NCBI GenBank assembly: GCA_030447925.1
Contig: JAUJNX010000003.1
Span: 372,001-436,000, forward strand
Source of the DNA: Egibacteraceae bacterium
Lineage (GTDB): Bacteria; Actinomycetota; Nitriliruptoria; Euzebyales; Egibacteraceae
Length of the DNA: 64,000 nt
Reading direction: 5' to 3'
Position 1 is the first letter of the stretch; every line of letters starts with the position of its first letter. Shown in pieces: positions 18,082 to 25,268 of the stretch. The translations under genes and the position numbers were made by a program. A model generated the notes under the pieces. That model was not told the origin of the DNA. It saw only the letters and a list, made by a program, of their open reading frames with translations, and did no database searches.

Positions 18082-18620
18082 CGCGGCGCCGCGCCGTGAA
18101 GCACCGAGGTGAGCACCAGGCCCGGCGCGTCGCGGGGCGCGAGCCGGCCGTCCGCGATCGCCTCCCACGCCGGGTAGACCGTGCCGGGCCGCGAGGCGAC
18201 CCGCCACCACGAGGGCCGGTCGGTGCGCAGCTCGCCGCGCTGCCGGCCGCGCTCGACGAGGTCCAGCAGCGGGGCGTCGAGCGCGATGGTGCGCGCCGTG
18301 ACCTCGGGCACGTCGTCCAGGGACCGCTCGCGGAGCAGGAACTCCAGCCGCGGGCCGAGTGGCACCGTGAGCTCGATGACCCGGCGGAGGGCGCCGGGGA
18401 CGTCACCCTCATCGAGCCGGGCCTCCCCGTACGCCGCCTCGACCAGGTCCATCGCCTCATGGGCCAGGGCCACGAGCAGTGCCTGGCGGGTGGGGTAGCG
18501 CGCGTGCAGGGTCGTCCGGCTCACCCCGGCGGCCGCCGCCACGTCGGCCAGCGACGCGGCGGGGGATGTGACCAGCACCCGTGTGGCGGTTTCCAGCAGT
18601 GCCCGTTCCTGAACAGTCAT
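18078..18620 (-). CDS. TetR-family repressor of the MFS-P450 operon
   Basis: The N-terminal helix-turn-helix SLADVAAAAGVSRTTLHARY followed by PTRQALLVALA is a standard TetR domain; the C-terminal ~120 residues form the ligand domain. The ATG at 18620 lies within a palindrome (18609-18626). The frame is open upstream to 18656 but that extension is basic and unlike the family. The stop overlaps the MFS start by four bases. It is probably autoregulated and shuts off the whole operon until its ligand, perhaps the MFS substrate, is present. Confidence 0.88.
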   Translation of the reverse strand: MTVQERALLETATRVLVTSPAASLADVAAAAGVSRTTLHARYPTRQALLVALAHEAMDLVEAAYGEARLDEGDVPGALRRVIELTVPLGPRLEFLLRERSLDDVPEVTARTIALDAPLLDLVERGRQRGELRTDRPSWWRVASRPGTVYPAWEAIADGRLAPRDAPGLVLTSVLHGAAPR

Positions 18621-18629
18621 GTTCAGAAC
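18605..18629. promoter_or_regulatory. Palindromic operator over the TetR start codon
   Basis: CTGAAC, six bases, GTTCAG form a perfect 6+6 inverted repeat at 18609-18626, extended imperfectly by GTTC/GAAC-like outer bases. The start codon of the TetR gene is in the spacer. A repressor bound here would block transcription or initiation of the operon, a layout common for self-regulated TetR genes. Confidence 0.6.
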
Positions 18630-18698
18630 CGTACGACGACGTCGGGGCTTCGGCAACGGCTGGGTCCGCTCCGAGGGCGCGCGACCGCGTCGGTGCGG

Positions 18699-19301
18699 TC
18701 AGGGTGCGGGCGTCGCGTACCCGCGGGTGGCGGCTCGCAGGGCCTGTTCCCACTGGGCCCGGGCCTCCTGCTCGTCACCCAGGCAGCGCAGCAGCTCCAG
18801 GCTGGCCAGCCCGTGCACCAGGCCGTGCAGCTGCCGGGCGACGCGGGCGGGGTCCACCGGCGGGAAGTGCCCGGCCTCGACGCAGCGGGCGACGGTGTCG
18901 GCCAGCTTGCCCAGCGACCGCAGCGTCGACTGGACCGTGGCGTCGCCGGGGACGAACTCCGGCACCGGGCGCCCGAACATCAGCGCGTACAGGTGGGGGT
19001 TGGCGCGGGCGCTGGCACGGTAGGCGCGGCCGAGTTCGATCAGGTCGGCGACGGGGTCATCGGTGGTGGGGACGGCGTCGAAGGCGCGGTCCAGGCGCGC
19101 GAAGCCGTCGAGGAACATCGCGAGCACCAGGCCCTGCTTGCCCTCGAACAGCCGGTACACCGCCGCGGTGGAGGTGCCCGCGTCCTGCGCCACCCGGCGC
19201 AGGTTCAGGGCCTGGGGCCCCTCGGCCGCCAGGATGCGACCGCCCACGTCCACGAGGGATTCGCGGAGCTCGTCGTGGTCGCGCGTTCTCGGTCTGGCCA
19301 T
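18699..19301 (-). CDS. TetR-family regulator divergent from a three-gene membrane module
   Basis: The 200-residue protein has the helix-turn-helix LRRVAQDAGTSTAAVYRLF and GKQGLVLAMF, followed by a WHG-type C-terminal domain (YRASARANPHLYALMFGRP). The ATG at 19301 starts the usual basic leader MARPRTRDHDELR. It is divergently transcribed from the gene at 19373, with a pair of operator-like repeats in between, and so probably controls that operon and itself. The ligand is unknown; the domain class often senses fatty acids or small hydrophobics. Confidence 0.87.
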   Translation of the reverse strand: MARPRTRDHDELRESLVDVGGRILAAEGPQALNLRRVAQDAGTSTAAVYRLFEGKQGLVLAMFLDGFARLDRAFDAVPTTDDPVADLIELGRAYRASARANPHLYALMFGRPVPEFVPGDATVQSTLRSLGKLADTVARCVEAGHFPPVDPARVARQLHGLVHGLASLELLRCLGDEQEARAQWEQALRAATRGYATPAP

Positions 19302-19327
19302 GCGCTTGACAACGTACCTGATCAAGG

Positions 19328-19350
19328 GTTTCATAACGTTGTTTTATAAC
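19328..19350. promoter_or_regulatory. Tandem operator repeats between TetR and the 2TM gene
   Basis: GTTTCATAAC and GTTTTATAAC occur as direct repeats separated by three bases. Each is itself a GTT/AAC dyad. They lie in the 71-base gap between the divergent start codons at 19301 and 19373. This A/T-rich patch stands out from the GC-rich surroundings and is the probable TetR binding region and promoter. Confidence 0.5.
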
Positions 19351-19372
19351 GACGTCTCGGAATGGGAGCTCG

Positions 19373-19657
19373 ATGACGGACCAGATCGAGGTGGGCGACT
19401 ACGAGGTCGCCGCCAGGTCGGAGCGGCGCGCGTGGCGGCGAGGCCTGTTCCTCCTGCACGCCGCGGCGTTCGTGGTGGTGAACGGCGGCCTGATGCTGGC
19501 CTACGGCGGGTTCGTCCCGTGGGGCTGGGGCATCGGCCTGGTGTCCCACGCCCTCTACGCGTTCGGCCTGGGGGAGCTGCTGGCGGAGTTCGAGCAGCGC
19601 CGGGCCCGGCGGCGCCTGGACCGCAGCGCGGTCCGCTCCGCCCAGCGGGGAGGTTGA
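19373..19657 (+). CDS. Small 2TM-domain membrane protein
   Basis: The 94-residue protein has two hydrophobic helices (LFLLHAAAFVVVNGGLMLAY and WGWGIGLVSHALYAFG) with a short WGW turn between them, flanked by basic residues. This matches the small 2TM domain family seen next to regulators and histidine kinases in bacteria. Function unknown. It is the first gene after the operator, followed 3 bases later by the DUF4188 gene. Confidence 0.7.
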   Translation: MTDQIEVGDYEVAARSERRAWRRGLFLLHAAAFVVVNGGLMLAYGGFVPWGWGIGLVSHALYAFGLGELLAEFEQRRARRRLDRSAVRSAQRGG

Positions 19658-19660
19658 GGA

Positions 19661-20167
19661 ATGGCCGAGGTCAAGCACGGCCGCTACACGGCCTCCATCG
19701 ACGGCTCGTTCGTGGTCTTCCTGATCGGCATGCGCATCAACCGGTACCGCGCTCTGCGCACGTGGGTGCCGGTGGCCCGGGCGATGGGTCCCATGCTTCA
19801 GACCCTGTTCGCGCACCCGGAGAAGGGGTTCCTCGGCGCGGAGTACCTGTTCAACCTGCGCGGGCCGATCCTGTTGCAGTACTGGCGGAGCTTCGACGAC
19901 CTGGAGCGCTTCGCCCGCTCCCCGTCGGATCCCCACCTGGCGGCCTGGAAGCGCTTCAACCGCCTGGCCGCAGCCGACGGCAGCACCGGGATCGTCCACG
20001 AGACCTACCTCGTCGAGGCCGGCGCCTACGAGGCGCTGTACCACAACACGCCGGTGTTCGGCCTGGCCAAGGCGAGCAGCCACGTGCCGGCGACCGGTGC
20101 CCGCGACACGGCCCGCGGCCGCCTGGGTCCACGGGGCGCGACGCCACGCACCGGTCAGGCCCGCTGA
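19661..20167 (+). CDS. DUF4188 family protein
   Basis: The 168-residue protein matches the DUF4188 pattern: VVFLIGMRINRYRALRTWVPV near the start, GFLGAEYLFNLRGPILLQYW in the middle and a HETYLVEAGAYEALYHNTP block. The family has an alpha/beta barrel-like (ferredoxin-like) fold and is sometimes linked to haem or aldoxime chemistry, but no activity is established. The C-terminal 25 residues are low-complexity and may be a poorly conserved tail. The stop overlaps the next start by one base, so the genes are coupled. Confidence 0.75.
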   Translation: MAEVKHGRYTASIDGSFVVFLIGMRINRYRALRTWVPVARAMGPMLQTLFAHPEKGFLGAEYLFNLRGPILLQYWRSFDDLERFARSPSDPHLAAWKRFNRLAAADGSTGIVHETYLVEAGAYEALYHNTPVFGLAKASSHVPATGARDTARGRLGPRGATPRTGQAR

Positions 20168-20820
20168 TGGCCGCGTCCCACACCCGGGCGTCGTCCCCGC
20201 GCTGGGGCGGGGTGAGCCTGGTCGCGAGCGGGCTGGCCATGGCCGCCTTCTGGTTGCTGGTCATCCCGTTCCCGACCTTCGCGGGCGCCGAGGTCGCGCT
20301 GGACTCCCAGCAACTCGCCGGGCAGGCGTTCCACGTCCTGGCGGCGCTGCTGGCGGTCTTCGGCTACGTCGCGCTGCGCGACCATCACCTGCCTGTGGGG
20401 GGTCGGCTGCTCACGCTGGGGTACGTGCTGTCGGTCGCGGGGGCCGTCGGGTTCTTCACCGACGGCGTCATCGGCCTGGTCGTGAACCCGGCGCTGGCGG
20501 GCCCGGCGCCCGCCACCGTCGAGGCCACGGGCGCGATGTTCACCGGCGTCGTCCTGGTCTTCTACGTGGTCTCCTTCGCGGTGTACATGATCGGGCTGGT
20601 GGTGTTCGGCCTGGGGATGCTGCGGGCGGGGTCGATGCCGCGCGCGGCCTGCCTGCTGCTGGTGGCCGGGGCCGTGCCGATGAACCTGCCGACCCTGCCC
20701 GTCACCCACGTGCCCCAGGTGATCGGCGGCCTGCTGGTGGGCGCCGCGTCGGTCTGGCTGGGTGCCCGCCTGATCGCCCTTGCCGACCGGGCCACCGTCC
20801 CCGCCCGGACTTCCGCCTGA
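20167..20820 (+). CDS. Six-helix integral membrane protein of unknown function
   Basis: The 217-residue product is mostly hydrophobic with about six membrane segments, for example MAAFWLLVIPFPTF, FHVLAALLAVFGYVAL, VLVFYVVSFAVYMIGLVVF and VIGGLLVGAASVWLGARL. Conserved short loops include VPMNLPTLPVTHVPQ. I do not recognise a specific family. As the third gene of the TetR-controlled module, it probably works with the 2TM and DUF4188 proteins in the membrane. Confidence 0.75.
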   Translation: MAASHTRASSPRWGGVSLVASGLAMAAFWLLVIPFPTFAGAEVALDSQQLAGQAFHVLAALLAVFGYVALRDHHLPVGGRLLTLGYVLSVAGAVGFFTDGVIGLVVNPALAGPAPATVEATGAMFTGVVLVFYVVSFAVYMIGLVVFGLGMLRAGSMPRAACLLLVAGAVPMNLPTLPVTHVPQVIGGLLVGAASVWLGARLIALADRATVPARTSA

Positions 20821-20881
20821 CCGGCGGCGGGAACCACGGTTCAGGGACCGGGGGGCCGCTCCACGAACACCCCCGGTCGCG

Positions 20882-20898
20882 GACCCCGTCAAGGGGTC
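20882..20898. terminator. Weak hairpin after the membrane module
   Basis: GACCCC and GGGGTC form a six-pair stem with a five-base loop. There is no T run. It may end the 19373-20820 operon, but the stem is short. Confidence 0.3.
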
Positions 20899-20922
20899 GC
20901 GAGTGCCCTGGCGGCCCGGCAG

Positions 20923-21522
20923 GTGGCGGTCATCGACGCCGCACGGGAGGCGGGTGTCCGCCATCTCGTGCAGGCCAGCGGCGGCGGCGCCGACCGCAGC
21001 CCCGACCTGCCCGGCTTCATCGGCAAGAGCCTGGTCGAGCGGCACCTGCGCAGCAGCGGCATCAGCCACACGATCGTGGCTCCCACCTGGTTCATGAGCA
21101 ACTGGGACTGGCCCTGCTTCCGGCCCGCGATCCTTGCCGGCGTCCTCGCGCTGCCGCTGGACCCCGGCACCTCGCTGCAGCAGGTCGCACCCGCGGACAT
21201 CGGCCGCGTCGCCGCGCTGGCGCTCACCGATCCGGCGCGCTGGGCCGGGCAGCGCATCGAGCTCGCCCGCGACGAGCGTCCGATCGCCCATACCGCCGCC
21301 GCGCTCGGCGCCTCATTGGGCCGGCCCGTCAGCTACCAGCAGGTCTCGTGGGAGTCCTTCCAGGGGGAGTACGGCTCCTTCTTCGCCGGCCTGTTCCGCT
21401 GGTACGCCGAGCACGGCTACCGCGCCGACATCCCGGCCCTGCGCCGGGCGCTGCCCCGCCTGCTCCACCTCGACGCGTACCTGGACCGGCGCGGCAGCTT
21501 CGCCCACGACCGCGCCGCCTGA
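20923..21522 (+). pseudogene. NmrA-like NAD(P)-binding protein lacking its N-terminus
   Basis: The product begins VIDAAREAGVRHLVQASGGG, which in NmrA/YwnB-type proteins lies about 80 residues into the Rossmann fold. The glycine-rich NAD(P)-binding loop (GxxGxxG) is absent. Downstream parts look normal: GKSLVERHLRSSGISHTIVAP, ADIGRVAALALTDP and a C-terminal FRWYAEHGYRADIPALR. The preceding ~100 bases contain no remaining start of the domain, apart from a few in-frame codons (ARQ) that may be residual. This looks like a 5'-deleted gene; whether the fragment is translated from the GTG at 20923 is unknown. Confidence 0.65.
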
Positions 21523-21536
21523 GCGCCCCGGCGCCC

Positions 21537-21562
21537 GCCCACCGACCCGCGGATCGGTGGGC
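21537..21562. terminator. Hairpin after the NmrA-like gene
   Basis: GCCCACCGA and TCGGTGGGC make a perfect nine-pair stem with an eight-base loop, 15 bases after the NmrA-like stop. The fragment that follows to 21770 holds nothing I recognise. Confidence 0.55.
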
Positions 21563-21770
21563 AGGTGACGGCCCTGTGCCGGTCCGGCTGGCGGCCCCGG
21601 AGCCGTCCGCCGGTCCCGCCCCGTGGTGATGGTGGGGCGCGTTCGCGCCGCGGGGGACCTGGCGGCGGGGGGGGGGTCGGCCCCGACCACGGGACCCGGC
21701 CCTCCTGCGCCGGTGTGGCACACCATATGGGGCGTCCTTGCGGCGCCGTTGCCTGTCGGTGTCCCGACCG

Positions 21771-22128
21771 TCACACGAGGCGGTGTTCGGACAGGGGTGC
21801 TGGCGTCCACCCGTCGACGGGCCCGCGCTCGCCCGCCTGGCGGGCGTAGACCAGCAGGGCGAGCAGCTCCTGGTGGGTCCGGTGGGCGTCCGCCGCGTGC
21901 TGTGCCGACGGCGGGTAGCGGGTCAGCGCGCTGCGGAACGCGGTGACGGCGGTGCCGAGGTGACCGACCAGGTCCGCGGCGACGGCCCCGGTCGCGGCCA
22001 GCGCCCCACAGGGGCCCGCGCGGGTCGCCGTGGCGCACCGCGAGCGCGTACCGCCGGGCCAGGACCGCGGCCTCCCGGTCGGACAGGACCTCCCGAGCGG
22101 GCACCGCCACCGGCCGTCGCTGCAGCAT
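21771..22128 (-). CDS. Small helical hypothetical protein (frameshifted)
   Basis: From the ATG at 22128, preceded by GGGGGA, the frame encodes LQRRPVAVPAREVLSDREAA and VLARRYALAVRHGDPRGP. It then switches frame near 22005-22025 to GALAATGAVAADLVGHLG and TAVTAFRSALTRYPPSAQHA, ending HEHRLV-like at 21771. The restored product is about 118 residues and mostly helical. No family is recognised. It is divergent from the XRE regulator at 22282, and this gene position is often a target of such regulators, but the link is inference. Confidence 0.45.
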
Positions 22129-22281
22129 CGCTGTCCCCCTTGGTGCCGATTTGGTGACCCCGCAGGAGCATGCCACTGCACGTTATCGTTGCAAGTTTGC
22201 ACACAAGGCAAGTCTGCTGCTCGGAGCGTGAGAAGAACCCGCTAGCCTCCCCCTGTTCCGCGGCGACAGGAGGTGGTGAGC

Positions 22282-23139
22282 GTGGCAGGAGTTCCGGGAC
22301 CCACCGTGCGCAGTCGCCGCCTCGGCGCGGAGTTGCGCCGCCTGCGCGAGGCCGCCGGGATGACGCTCGACGATGTCGGCGCGCGCCTGGAGTGGTCGGG
22401 GTCCAAGGTCAGCCGCATCGAGACCGCGCGCGTCGCCGTGCGCCCCCGCGACGTCGCCGACCTCAGCGACCTCTACGGTGTGAAGCCCGAACGCCGCGAC
22501 GAGCTGATCGCCCTCGCGCGCGCCTCCCGCCAGCAGGGCTGGTGGCAGCAGTACAGCGATGTCAAGGACGAAGCGTTCCAGGCCTACGTCGGCCTGGAAG
22601 CCGAGGCCGCGCGCATCCGGTGGTACACGGCCGAGCTCGTGCCAGGTCTGTTGCAGACCGAGGCCTACGCCCAAGAGGTGGTCCGCGCCATCCTGACGGA
22701 GGGGTCGCCGGAGCGCGCCCGGCGGGTGGTCGAACTGCGCATGGCCCGTCAGCGGCGGCTGCACGAGGAGCCGCCCCTGAAGGTGTGGGCCGTGCTGAAC
22801 GAGGCGGTCCTGCGCTGCACCGTCGGGGGCCCGGAGGTGATGCGGGAGCAGTTGCAGCACCTGGGCGCCCTCGCCCGGCGGCCGTCGATCACGCTCCAGG
22901 TGCTGCAACCCGCCGGTGGTGCCCATGCGGCGATGGACGGCTCGTTCACCGTCCTGCAGTTTCCCGAGCCGGGAGACCCTGATGTCGTCTACCTGCAGCA
23001 CCGCACCGGGGACATCTATCTCGAGACGGCTGAACACATCGCGGTCTACAACCTGGCCTTCGACCACTTGCTGGCCCGGGCCGCGACGCCGGATCAGTCC
23101 ATCCGGCTGATCGAGGAAGCAGCGGAGGCACTGGCATGA
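22282..23139 (+). CDS. XRE-family regulator with DUF5753 (Scr1-type)
   Basis: The N-terminus is a Cro/CI helix-turn-helix: RLGAELRRLREAAGMTLDDV and GWSGSKVSRIE-like residues (LEWSGSKVSRIETARVAVR). The rest is the DUF5753 domain with its marks IRWYTAELVPGLLQTEAYA, RMARQRRL and EHIAVYNLAFDHLLARA. Such regulators are an actinobacterial speciality and are usually paired with a DUF397 protein, as here. GTG 22282 is chosen because AGGAGG at 22268-22273 is 8 bases upstream; GTGs at 22273 and 22276 are too close to it. The 3' end overlaps the DUF397 start by four bases. Confidence 0.9.
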   Translation: MAGVPGPTVRSRRLGAELRRLREAAGMTLDDVGARLEWSGSKVSRIETARVAVRPRDVADLSDLYGVKPERRDELIALARASRQQGWWQQYSDVKDEAFQAYVGLEAEAARIRWYTAELVPGLLQTEAYAQEVVRAILTEGSPERARRVVELRMARQRRLHEEPPLKVWAVLNEAVLRCTVGGPEVMREQLQHLGALARRPSITLQVLQPAGGAHAAMDGSFTVLQFPEPGDPDVVYLQHRTGDIYLETAEHIAVYNLAFDHLLARAATPDQSIRLIEEAAEALA

Positions 23140-23342
23140 GCCCGGAACTGACCCGCGCAGCCTGGCGCACCAGCAGTCACAGCGGGAGCAGCGACTGCGT
23201 GGAGGTGGCGGTCGTCCCGGGGGGGATGGCGGTGCGGGACTCCAAGGATCCCGGCGGGGCGGTGCTGCGGTTCACGGTCGCGGAGTGGCGGGCGTTCGTG
23301 GCGGGCGTCCGTGATGGGGAGTTCGACCTCGGCGGTGACTGA
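23136..23342 (+). CDS. DUF397 domain protein
   Basis: The 68-residue protein contains the complete DUF397 pattern: WRTSSHSGSSDCVEVAVVPG, VRDSKDPGGAVLRFT and EWRAFVAGVRDGEFDL. It acts with the XRE/DUF5753 regulator immediately upstream, to which it is translationally coupled by an ATGA overlap. In Streptomyces such pairs affect development and antibiotic production; in this organism the role is unknown. Confidence 0.92.
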   Translation: MSPELTRAAWRTSSHSGSSDCVEVAVVPGGMAVRDSKDPGGAVLRFTVAEWRAFVAGVRDGEFDLGGD

Positions 23343-23399
23343 GGGTTCGAGGGGCGCCCGCCGGCGCCGCTCCTCCTGACCTCCGCGCACCGGACGTAC

Positions 23400-23590
23400 C
23401 GGCGGCGGCGCCATCACCCCGGCCTGGGTGTCGCCGGTGCGGGCGTTCACACCCTCCGCGACCGCGCCCGCCGTGGCCGCGACGTCCGGCGGGGCGGCCT
23501 CGCGCACCGCGGCGCCGGGCCCGTCGGACAGGGTCCCGGCCGCGACCAGCGCCAGGGTCTGCAAGGGCCCGTGCCGGGCGGCGCCGAGCC
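23400..23590 (-). pseudogene. Degraded fragment of an MFS transporter
   Basis: On the minus strand the segment encodes LALVAAGTLSDGPGAAVREA and PPDVAATAGAVAEGVNARTG, a clear relative of the DGPGAAAREASRPDVAAAA region in the MFS transporter at 16813-18081. No start, stop or other transporter domain remains. It is an internal fragment of about 55 codons between the DUF397 gene and a secreted-protein gene. Confidence 0.6.
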
Positions 23591-23664
23591 GGCTGGTGAA
23601 CCGTGCGCTCCCGGGCGGCCGTACCCCCTCCAGCAGGTCACCCCCCAGGTCCGAGGAGCTCCCC

Positions 23665-24207
23665 ATGATGCAGACGATCCGACGCATGGCGATCGCGCTG
23701 GTGGTCGCCGCCGTGGCGGCCATCGCGCCGCTGGCCCCACCCGCTCTCGCTGACGTGCCGGCCGGCGGTACCATCACCGAGGGCGTGGGCGTCTCCGGCG
23801 CCGCGCTCGGTCAGACCCTGGACCAGGTGCGAGCCAGCCTCGGCACCGAGCGGTCGTGCACCGACGTCGACTACTTCCCCAAGCTGGTCACGACCTGCAC
23901 GTGGGGCGTCGAGGGCGCGACCGGCGACATCACCGTCGACTTCGGCTACACCACGACCCGGCCGAAGCGCAGGACGCCGCCGGTGGCGCGCGTCGTCACC
24001 GTGGCGTCGGACGCCTTCAGCACGACCCGCGGGATCGCGGTCGGCGACAGCATTGACGAGCTGCGGGCGGCGTACGGCGATGACCTCCAGCTGTGCGGCA
24101 GCGTCGACTGCGTGTTCCTCGGCGGCGACGTCACCCGGTTCTCCATCTCCAAGCACAACTTCACCGCGCTCGGACCGATCTTGCGGATCAGCGTCGGCAG
24201 CGTCTGA
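23665..24207 (+). CDS. Secreted protein with two BamE/BLIP-like repeats
   Basis: A signal peptide (MAIALVVAAVAAIAPLAPPA, cleaved near ALADVPAGG) is followed by two related halves. The first has GVSGAALGQTLDQVRASLG, then two cysteines; the second has GIAVGDSIDELRAAYGDD, then two cysteines (LCGSVDC). A Gly, hydrophobic, two-residue, Val/Leu-Arg, Gly pattern of this kind is the helix-turn of the BamE/SmpA and beta-lactamase-inhibitor-protein fold. About 150 mature residues would make one two-lobed domain, exported. Whether it binds a beta-lactamase is unknown. ATG 23665 follows GAGGAG; ATG 23668 is equally possible. Confidence 0.65.
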   Translation: MMQTIRRMAIALVVAAVAAIAPLAPPALADVPAGGTITEGVGVSGAALGQTLDQVRASLGTERSCTDVDYFPKLVTTCTWGVEGATGDITVDFGYTTTRPKRRTPPVARVVTVASDAFSTTRGIAVGDSIDELRAAYGDDLQLCGSVDCVFLGGDVTRFSISKHNFTALGPILRISVGSV

Positions 24208-24560
24208 ACGCCGGCGGGGACGGTCACGGGCGAGGTGCCGTGGCCGTCACCCGCTGAGCGCGGTGGACGAACGTCCCCCGGGCACATCCCAACCTGAAGG
24301 CCGGGATGAGCATGGCCGCCCTGGCGGCGAGGCGGGTGCCGATGCAGACGGCGCCCGCCCTGCCGCACGTTCGGCTGCGTCCCGGCGGTACCGGGTGAGG
24401 GGGAGAGACCCCAGACCGCATGTCGGGGTGACGCCCGCCAGTGGGATGGGACCGCTCTGCGTGGCGTTTCGCCAGGAGCATGGGGCCACCGGTTCGTCAG
24501 TGATGGGGCCACCCGGGGCATGGACGCCGCGCGTGCGCACCTCGCGCTCTCGCGGCGACC
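24208..24560. other. Intergenic stretch, no gene seen
   Basis: Between the convergent secreted-protein and sortase genes I find no open frame with protein-like composition and no RNA gene I can name. A hairpin sits at its left end (24219-24248). Confidence 0.4.
24219..24248. terminator. Hairpin after the BLIP-like gene
   Basis: GACGGTCACGG and CCGTGGCCGTC pair over eleven positions with one T-G wobble and an eight-base loop. It begins 12 bases after the stop of the secreted-protein gene. Confidence 0.45.
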
Positions 24561-25268
24561 TCAGATCGGGGTGGCCCAGACGATGAGGTTGTTCCGGTAG
24601 CTGCGGGCCGCTGCGTCGAACGGGCCCGAGCAGGTCACCAGGGCCAGGTGGCGCTCGCCGGTGCTGTCGAACAGTTCCGCGGGGAGCTCGGTCTTGCCGA
24701 CCTCCACGGTCGCGGACACGCGGAACCGGTGGCGGGCGCCCAGCCCGTCGAGGACGGTCAGCTCGTCGCCCTGGCTGAGGTCGCGCAGCTGCGCGAACAC
24801 CCCAAGGCCGTCCTCCGCCGAATCGACGTGGCCGGCGATCAGGGTGGTGCCCTCGGTCGCACCCATCGGCGCGCTGCCCACCCACCAGCCCAGCTGCGAC
24901 ACGTCGTCGGGCACGGCCAGGACGCCGTCGGCGGTGACGGGGGCCAGCGTGACGGGAGCCGGGACGTCCATCCCGGCCAGCTGCACCCCGGCCGGTGGCG
25001 CCGCGGCGACCGGTGGCGCCGCGGCGACCTGCGGTGCCGGGGCGGGCGCGTCCGGTGAGGGGGCCGCCGGCGGCGCAGGTGCGGATGACGGCGCACCGGC
25101 CACCGAGGGCGTGCGCGGCTCGGCGGACGGTGCCGCGGGACCACCGCAGGCGCCCAACCGCAGCAGCCCGGCCAGGACGGCCCCGCGCAGTGCGGTGCTG
25201 CCCGGGCGCCGCAGCACCCGGGCAGCAGGCGAGACCGAGACCGGTGGCGGTCTCCGGCGGTCGACCAT
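24561..25268 (-). CDS. Class F sortase
   Basis: This 235-residue transpeptidase has a short hydrophobic N-terminal segment, possibly with a lipobox (LLRLGACGG), and a Pro/Ala-rich linker. The catalytic domain shows His in LIAGHVDSAEDGLGVF, the active cysteine in LALVTCSGP and arginine in SYRNNLIVWA. The VPDDVSQLGWWVGSAPMG entry is diagnostic of actinobacterial class F sortases. It would cleave and anchor surface proteins outside the membrane. It overlaps the upstream CHRD gene by one base, so that protein is the likely partner or substrate. Confidence 0.85.
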   Translation of the reverse strand: MVDRRRPPPVSVSPAARVLRRPGSTALRGAVLAGLLRLGACGGPAAPSAEPRTPSVAGAPSSAPAPPAAPSPDAPAPAPQVAAAPPVAAAPPAGVQLAGMDVPAPVTLAPVTADGVLAVPDDVSQLGWWVGSAPMGATEGTTLIAGHVDSAEDGLGVFAQLRDLSQGDELTVLDGLGARHRFRVSATVEVGKTELPAELFDSTGERHLALVTCSGPFDAAARSYRNNLIVWATPI

